Shown piece by piece: positions 11,924-15,135 of a DNA stretch of 15,135 nucleotides. The stretch spans positions 1 through 15,135 of the forward strand of contig CAZFJN010000044.1 of NCBI GenBank assembly GCA_964519595.1. Reading direction: 5' to 3'. The stretch is from JANRKF01 sp964519595. Its GTDB lineage: Bacteria; Pseudomonadota; Alphaproteobacteria; Rickettsiales; SXRF01. How positions within the stretch are numbered: the stretch's first letter is position 1; every line of letters begins with the position of its first letter. The notes under the pieces are model-generated. The model saw nothing but the letters and a program-made list of their open reading frames with translations. It had not been told where the DNA came from and did not search any database. Made by a program: the position numbers and the translations under genes.

Positions 11924-12817
11924 ATGTTTTACAATCGATCTTTTCTTGGCTTGTCTTGTGTTTTGTCGGTTGCTCTAATGCTGGCAGCTTGCGGCGATAC
12001 CAGGAAATTTATTCATGAAAAATATACTGGCGAACGTTATGGCGATCCGGTTGCAGGACCGCGCCGGCAGCCGGCTTTGAATTCAGAATTTGTTGCTGGT
12101 GAACAAAAATTAGCAGCGCCGCCGGAAATGGTAGTTACTAAGTCAGAATCTGCCGCGGTTGCAGAAGAAAAAACTATAGTAGCAGAAACCACAGTAGCAA
12201 AAGCAGCAAATGGCAGCAAAAATCCTTATGATAATTATGATGAAAATGGCCGCGATGTTTCGCGCGTGAATTATTTTGAAAAATGGTTTGGCGGCGGTTC
12301 TGCGGAGGAAGAAGGGCAGAAAAACAGCGCGCAATCTGGCGATAATTTTCCACCGCGCAAGAAATTTAGAGGGTTTGACGCTGCTTCGCAAGAGAGCGCG
12401 GCGCATGATTTTTCCGCTATGAAGGAACAGAAAATAATTGTTGATAAATCAGTTGATAAATCAGCAGATAAATCAGTCATAAAAACCAAGCCGGATCTTG
12501 ATGAAAACGGTGTTTATGTTCCTTTAACTGATTTGCAACCGGGCGGTAATGGCGCGTTTGCTGCTGATAAGCGCGATTATCCGCATCTGGCAACTGTTCC
12601 AAAAGTTCCGCCGAATATCGCGGCGATTCGGCGCGAGAAAGATGATAATCTCCGGCAATTGCAGCTTAATCATGACGCGGCGGTTGAGCAGAAAGAATCT
12701 CTTCTTAACGAGCCTACGGAATTGTCGAACGTCTCCTTGTCGCAGGTTGATAATATGATTAAGGATATTGACGGCGCTTTGCGTGGTGATGTGCCGATAG
12801 TTGAGTCGGCGAGATAG
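11924..12817 (+). CDS. Outer-membrane lipoprotein of unknown function
   Basis: This 297-residue protein starts with a lipoprotein signal peptide: basic R5, hydrophobic core LGLSCVLSVALML, and lipobox L20-A21-A22-C23. Glycine follows the cysteine, so sorting to the outer membrane is expected. The mature part is low in structure: an Ala/Val/Lys-rich stretch (about 60-95), a Gly/Glu patch, and a VDKS-VDKS-ADKS run coded by three 12-base repeats. The end is better defined: DYPHLATVPKVPP at about 216-228, then a charged helix (IAAIRREKDDNLRQLQLNHD). As I recall, a Y/F-P-x-L-A-x-VP-x-x-P segment occurs in envelope proteins of several Alphaproteobacteria, often beside OmpA-like or SPOR domains, but none is present here. 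The aminotransferase follows after three bases. No Shine-Dalgarno sequence is visible. Function unknown. Confidence 0.8.
   Translation: MFYNRSFLGLSCVLSVALMLAACGDTRKFIHEKYTGERYGDPVAGPRRQPALNSEFVAGEQKLAAPPEMVVTKSESAAVAEEKTIVAETTVAKAANGSKNPYDNYDENGRDVSRVNYFEKWFGGGSAEEEGQKNSAQSGDNFPPRKKFRGFDAASQESAAHDFSAMKEQKIIVDKSVDKSADKSVIKTKPDLDENGVYVPLTDLQPGGNGAFAADKRDYPHLATVPKVPPNIAAIRREKDDNLRQLQLNHDAAVEQKESLLNEPTELSNVSLSQVDNMIKDIDGALRGDVPIVESAR
12440..12475 (+). repeat. Three tandem 12-base repeats inside the lipoprotein gene
   Basis: GTTGATAAATCA is present twice exactly and a third time as GCAGATAAATCA, coding VDKS-VDKS-ADKS. In-frame expansion or loss would change the length of a flexible linker without breaking the gene. 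Confidence 0.85.
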
Positions 12818-12820
12818 TTT

Positions 12821-14005
12821 ATGCAGAGCGATTTTTACAGAATTGGCCGCCTGCCGCCTTATGTTTTTGCTGAGGTTAATAAGATCAAAGCCGCTGCGCG
12901 CGCGGTCGGCAAGGATATTATTGATTTAGGCATGGGAAATCCGGATTCAAAGCCGCCAGCGCATGTTATGAGCAAGCTGCGTGAGGCGCTTGGTGATCCG
13001 AAAGCCAGCCGCTATTCAGTTTCGCGCGGAATTCATGGTCTGCGTAAGGCGCAAGCTGGATATTATCGCAGCCGTTTCGGAGTTGAGCTTAATCCTGATA
13101 CGGAATTATGTGTCACTATCGGCTCAAAGGAAGGCCTCGCCAATCTGGCTAATGCGATCAGCCAGCCTGGCGATATATTCGTAGTTCCTGATCCTAGCTA
13201 TCCGATTCATACTTGGGGATTTATTATTCCCGGCGCGGAAGTCCGGCATATTCCAAATTCTCCACATGCGGCGGATTTTTTCAAAAATCTGGAAAATGCG
13301 CTGGCGCAAAAACCGAAGCCGGTAGCTTTGGTGGTGAACTATCCTTGCAATCCTACGGCGGAGACTGTTGACATCGGATTTTATGAAGAGGTGGTCAGAA
13401 TGTGCCGCCATTACGAGGTTTATGTAATTTCTGATCTGGCTTATTGTGAGCTGTATTTTGGCGATCAGCCTACTCCTTCCATTTTGCAGATAAAAGGCGC
13501 GAAGGATGTTGCCATTGAATTTACAACTCTTTCAAAAACTTATTCAATGGCCGGCTGGCGCATTGGCTTTGCTGCTGGCAATGCAACTTTAGTCGGCGCG
13601 CTTGCCAAGATAAAATCATATCTTGATTACGGAACATTTTTGCCAATGCAAGTTGCGGCAACCGCAGCGATTAACGGTCCGCAGGATTATGTTGAGAAAA
13701 TGCGCGCTTTATATAAGGAGCGGCGTGATATTGTCGTTGATGGTCTGAGTAAGATATGGCCGATGGCGAAACCGGATGCTTCGATGTTTATCTGGGCAAA
13801 ATTGCCAGAAAAATATCTGCATCTTGGCTCTTTAGAATTTTCAAAATTATTACTGACAGAAGCTGATGTTGCCGTTGCGCCAGGAATTGGCTTTGGACCA
13901 GGCGGCAATGATTATGTGCGAATTGCGCTGGTTGAAAATAAACATCGCTTGCGGCAGGCGGTAAGAAACATCAAAGCATTTTTTAATATTAGACCCCTTC
14001 ATTAA
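12821..14005 (+). CDS. alaC: Alanine/glutamate-pyruvate aminotransferase, AlaC type
   Basis: A fold-type I PLP aminotransferase of 394 residues, very close in pattern to E. coli AlaC. The N-terminus reads FYRIGRLPPYVFAEVNKIKA, then IIDLGMGNPD. Next come SRGIHGLR, VTIGSKEGLANL (98-109, phosphate contact), PDPSYPIH and NYPCNPTAE (173-181, PLP contacts). The DLAYCE motif (205-210) has the pyridine-binding D205 and Y208. The PLP lysine is K239 in TLSKTYSMAGWRIGF, followed by IKSYLDYGTF. It should interconvert alanine and glutamate with pyruvate and 2-oxoglutarate; related enzymes in this subgroup act on other 2-oxo acids, so the substrate is not certain. It starts three bases after the lipoprotein stop. 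Its last residues (RPLH) and stop codon are supplied by the left inverted repeat of an inserted element, so the native C-terminus is lost, but only past the conserved domain (RIALVENKHRLRQAVRNIKA). Confidence 0.93.
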   Translation: MQSDFYRIGRLPPYVFAEVNKIKAAARAVGKDIIDLGMGNPDSKPPAHVMSKLREALGDPKASRYSVSRGIHGLRKAQAGYYRSRFGVELNPDTELCVTIGSKEGLANLANAISQPGDIFVVPDPSYPIHTWGFIIPGAEVRHIPNSPHAADFFKNLENALAQKPKPVALVVNYPCNPTAETVDIGFYEEVVRMCRHYEVYVISDLAYCELYFGDQPTPSILQIKGAKDVAIEFTTLSKTYSMAGWRIGFAAGNATLVGALAKIKSYLDYGTFLPMQVAATAAINGPQDYVEKMRALYKERRDIVVDGLSKIWPMAKPDASMFIWAKLPEKYLHLGSLEFSKLLLTEADVAVAPGIGFGPGGNDYVRIALVENKHRLRQAVRNIKAFFNIRPLH

Positions 14006-14173
14006 TTCTACTTTGGCTTCAAATCTGCTTGGAATGGAACCTCCTCGAAAGCATCATGTACTAATATGTACATGATGCTTCCTCGGTATCCATTCCTTCG
14101 CGCTTCCGCCGTCGCTCTACGAGCTATGGCGGACTAAAGTTTTTGCCAAAGCGAATTACTGAAGAGGTCTAAT
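13988..14173. mobile_element. MITE-like element with terminal inverted repeats
   Basis: The left end (13988-14017, beginning ATTAGACCCCTTCATTAATT) matches the reverse complement of the right end (14145-14173) at 26 of 29 positions plus one inserted base. Inside is a nested palindrome: GGAATGGA (14031-14038) with TCCATTCC (14089-14096), and a perfect 13-base stem at 14049-14080. A TCCGCC/GGCGGA pair lies at about 14105-14134. The 186-base element codes for nothing, so it would need a transposase from elsewhere. If the ends are GACC...GGTC, the flanking TA on both sides would be the target duplication; this is not certain. It lies between the convergent aminotransferase and thiL genes and contains both stop codons. 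Confidence 0.8.
14049..14080. repeat. Perfect 13-base inverted repeat at the centre of the MITE
   Basis: AAGCATCATGTAC and GTACATGATGCTT flank a six-base TAATAT loop. There is no T-tract on either side, so it is not an ordinary intrinsic terminator, though as RNA it would form a stable stem in the 3' ends of both convergent transcripts. Confidence 0.85.
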
Positions 14174-15104
14174 GCGAATAACCTTTCTGCTTAACTTCGA
14201 TCTCTTTACCATTTTTAAGCAGTTTAATTGTTTTTTCGGCGGTAATTTTTCCGATTAAAGTGGTGTTAGGCAATGGCGTGGCGTTAGCTGGCATGGTAAA
14301 GAGCAACTCATAATCATCGCCGCCGCTGTAAATAAGCGGCAATAATTGCGGATTATCAGCAAGAAATTCCTGCGCGGCTTGTGATAGTGGCAGTGATTCA
14401 AGATTTATTTCCGCGCCAACTGACGAGCTGGTGCAGATATTTTCGAGATCGGCGAGCAAGCCGTCGGAAATATCTGTGCAGGAAGTTGCCTTGTCGCGCA
14501 GTTCTTTGCCGAGAGAGATTCTTGGTTGTGGTAGCAGATAGCGATTAATCAGCGAATTCTCAGATAGTTTGCCGTTATTGCCGTTGTTTTTTATAATTTG
14601 CAGTCCGAGCGCTGCATCGCCTAATGTGCCGGAAACATAAATTGCCTCGCCTGGCATAGCGCTGTTGCGGCGCAGCGCTGTTCCTGAAGGAAGCAGGCCG
14701 AGCGCGGTTATTGAAAATGTTGCTGCTGCCGTGGTGGCGATCGTATCGCCGCCAGCTAAATGAATGGAAAACTCTTCCTGATCTGCCTTAAGTCCGGCTG
14801 AAAAATCTGCTATATATTGTTCAGAAAACGGCGAAGGCAGCGCAATTGCCAGAAAATAACAATATGGCAAAGCGCCCATTGCCGCAAGGTCGGAAAGGTT
14901 GACGCGCAGTAATTTTCTGGCAATCAGCGCCGGATTTTCATTGCCGAGATAGTGGATTCCTTCGCTGATTGCATCTTTGGTTATAACCAGCTCATAATCA
15001 GCAGGAAGAGAGATGATTGCCGCATCATCGCCAAGAGCAAGGCTTGGCGGAAATTGCTGTGCAAGAGGCGCGAGATGGCGCTTTATGAGGTCTTTTTCCA
15101 GCAT
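14169..15104 (-). CDS. thiL: Thiamine-monophosphate kinase
   Basis: ThiL (311 residues) phosphorylates thiamine monophosphate to the cofactor thiamine diphosphate. It has the PurM-like layout: LGDDAAII (24-31) in the Mg/ATP site, RKLLRVNLSDLAAMGA (63-78), HLAGGDT (115-121), the DISDGL motif (211-216) and SGGDDYELLF (260-269). Length is slightly below the usual 320-330, and the region around 172-184 (IKNNGNNGKLSEN) is a loose Asn/Gly-rich loop coded by a short repeat. The protein ends KGYSH; family members commonly end in a GxDHF-like motif, so the last residue or two were probably lost when the MITE brought in the TAG stop. The ATG at 15104 has no clear Shine-Dalgarno sequence. Upstream, GCTATTATTCTTA/GCTATTCTTA repeats run to the window end; nusB, a frequent neighbour, is not reached. 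Confidence 0.95.
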   Translation of the reverse strand: MLEKDLIKRHLAPLAQQFPPSLALGDDAAIISLPADYELVITKDAISEGIHYLGNENPALIARKLLRVNLSDLAAMGALPYCYFLAIALPSPFSEQYIADFSAGLKADQEEFSIHLAGGDTIATTAAATFSITALGLLPSGTALRRNSAMPGEAIYVSGTLGDAALGLQIIKNNGNNGKLSENSLINRYLLPQPRISLGKELRDKATSCTDISDGLLADLENICTSSSVGAEINLESLPLSQAAQEFLADNPQLLPLIYSGGDDYELLFTMPANATPLPNTTLIGKITAEKTIKLLKNGKEIEVKQKGYSH

Positions 15105-15135
15105 GTTTTAGCTATTATTCTTAGAGCTATTCTTA

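Noticed and set aside
12143..12406. Minus-strand ORF opposite the lipoprotein gene
   Set aside because: It is a shadow; the plus-strand frame has a signal peptide, a lipobox and in-frame repeats.

Overview
The window is a stretch of bacterial chromosome that reads as alphaproteobacterial. RpoB is 1373 residues, close to the usual alphaproteobacterial length. The L11, L1, L10 and L7/L12 genes, the NrdR, ThiL and HisF proteins and the AlaC-type aminotransferase all look like ordinary members of their families. The lipoprotein carries a 'YPHLATVP' segment that I recall from alphaproteobacterial envelope proteins. Intergenic DNA is AT-rich and repeat-rich, and several genes lack a clear Shine-Dalgarno sequence. 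I cannot place the organism more finely; a deep-branching or host-associated lineage is only a guess.

Layout. On the minus strand, from about 8.1 kb down to 1, runs the ribosomal protein and RNA polymerase cluster rplK-rplA-rplJ-rplL-rpoB, then rpoC, of which only the first 91 codons are present. Between rpoB and rpoC, normally adjacent or even fused genes, sits about 1 kb of foreign-looking DNA. It holds a plus-strand solo PemK/MazF-family toxin, a candidate small RNA with its own sigma70-type promoter and intrinsic terminator, and a minus-strand orphan gene that starts 3 bases after the rpoB stop. Upstream of rplK, where secE-nusG would be usual, lies hisF in the same orientation, with a 337-base leader/intergenic region between them.

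From 8.9 to 11.7 kb, nrdR is divergent from hisF and convergent with a sulfotransferase/glycosyltransferase pair that probably modifies a surface glycan. The 479 bases between nrdR and the sulfotransferase hold two copies of a composite palindromic repeat. These flank a pair of CCCCGATTTGTC direct repeats and a 29-codon ORF remnant.

From 11.7 to 15.1 kb, a lipoprotein gene and an AlaC-type aminotransferase gene form a plus-strand pair. They converge on thiL (minus). The two stop codons lie inside the opposite terminal inverted repeats of a 186-base MITE-like element.

The strongest candidates for something undescribed are: (1) the small RNA at about 805-890, whose exposed 5' end is complementary to a Shine-Dalgarno sequence; (2) the toxin/sRNA/orphan-gene cassette splitting rpoB from rpoC; (3) the twin composite repeats downstream of nrdR; and (4) the MITE that ends two genes at once. 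All assignments are by reading the sequence; no database search or folding program was run.
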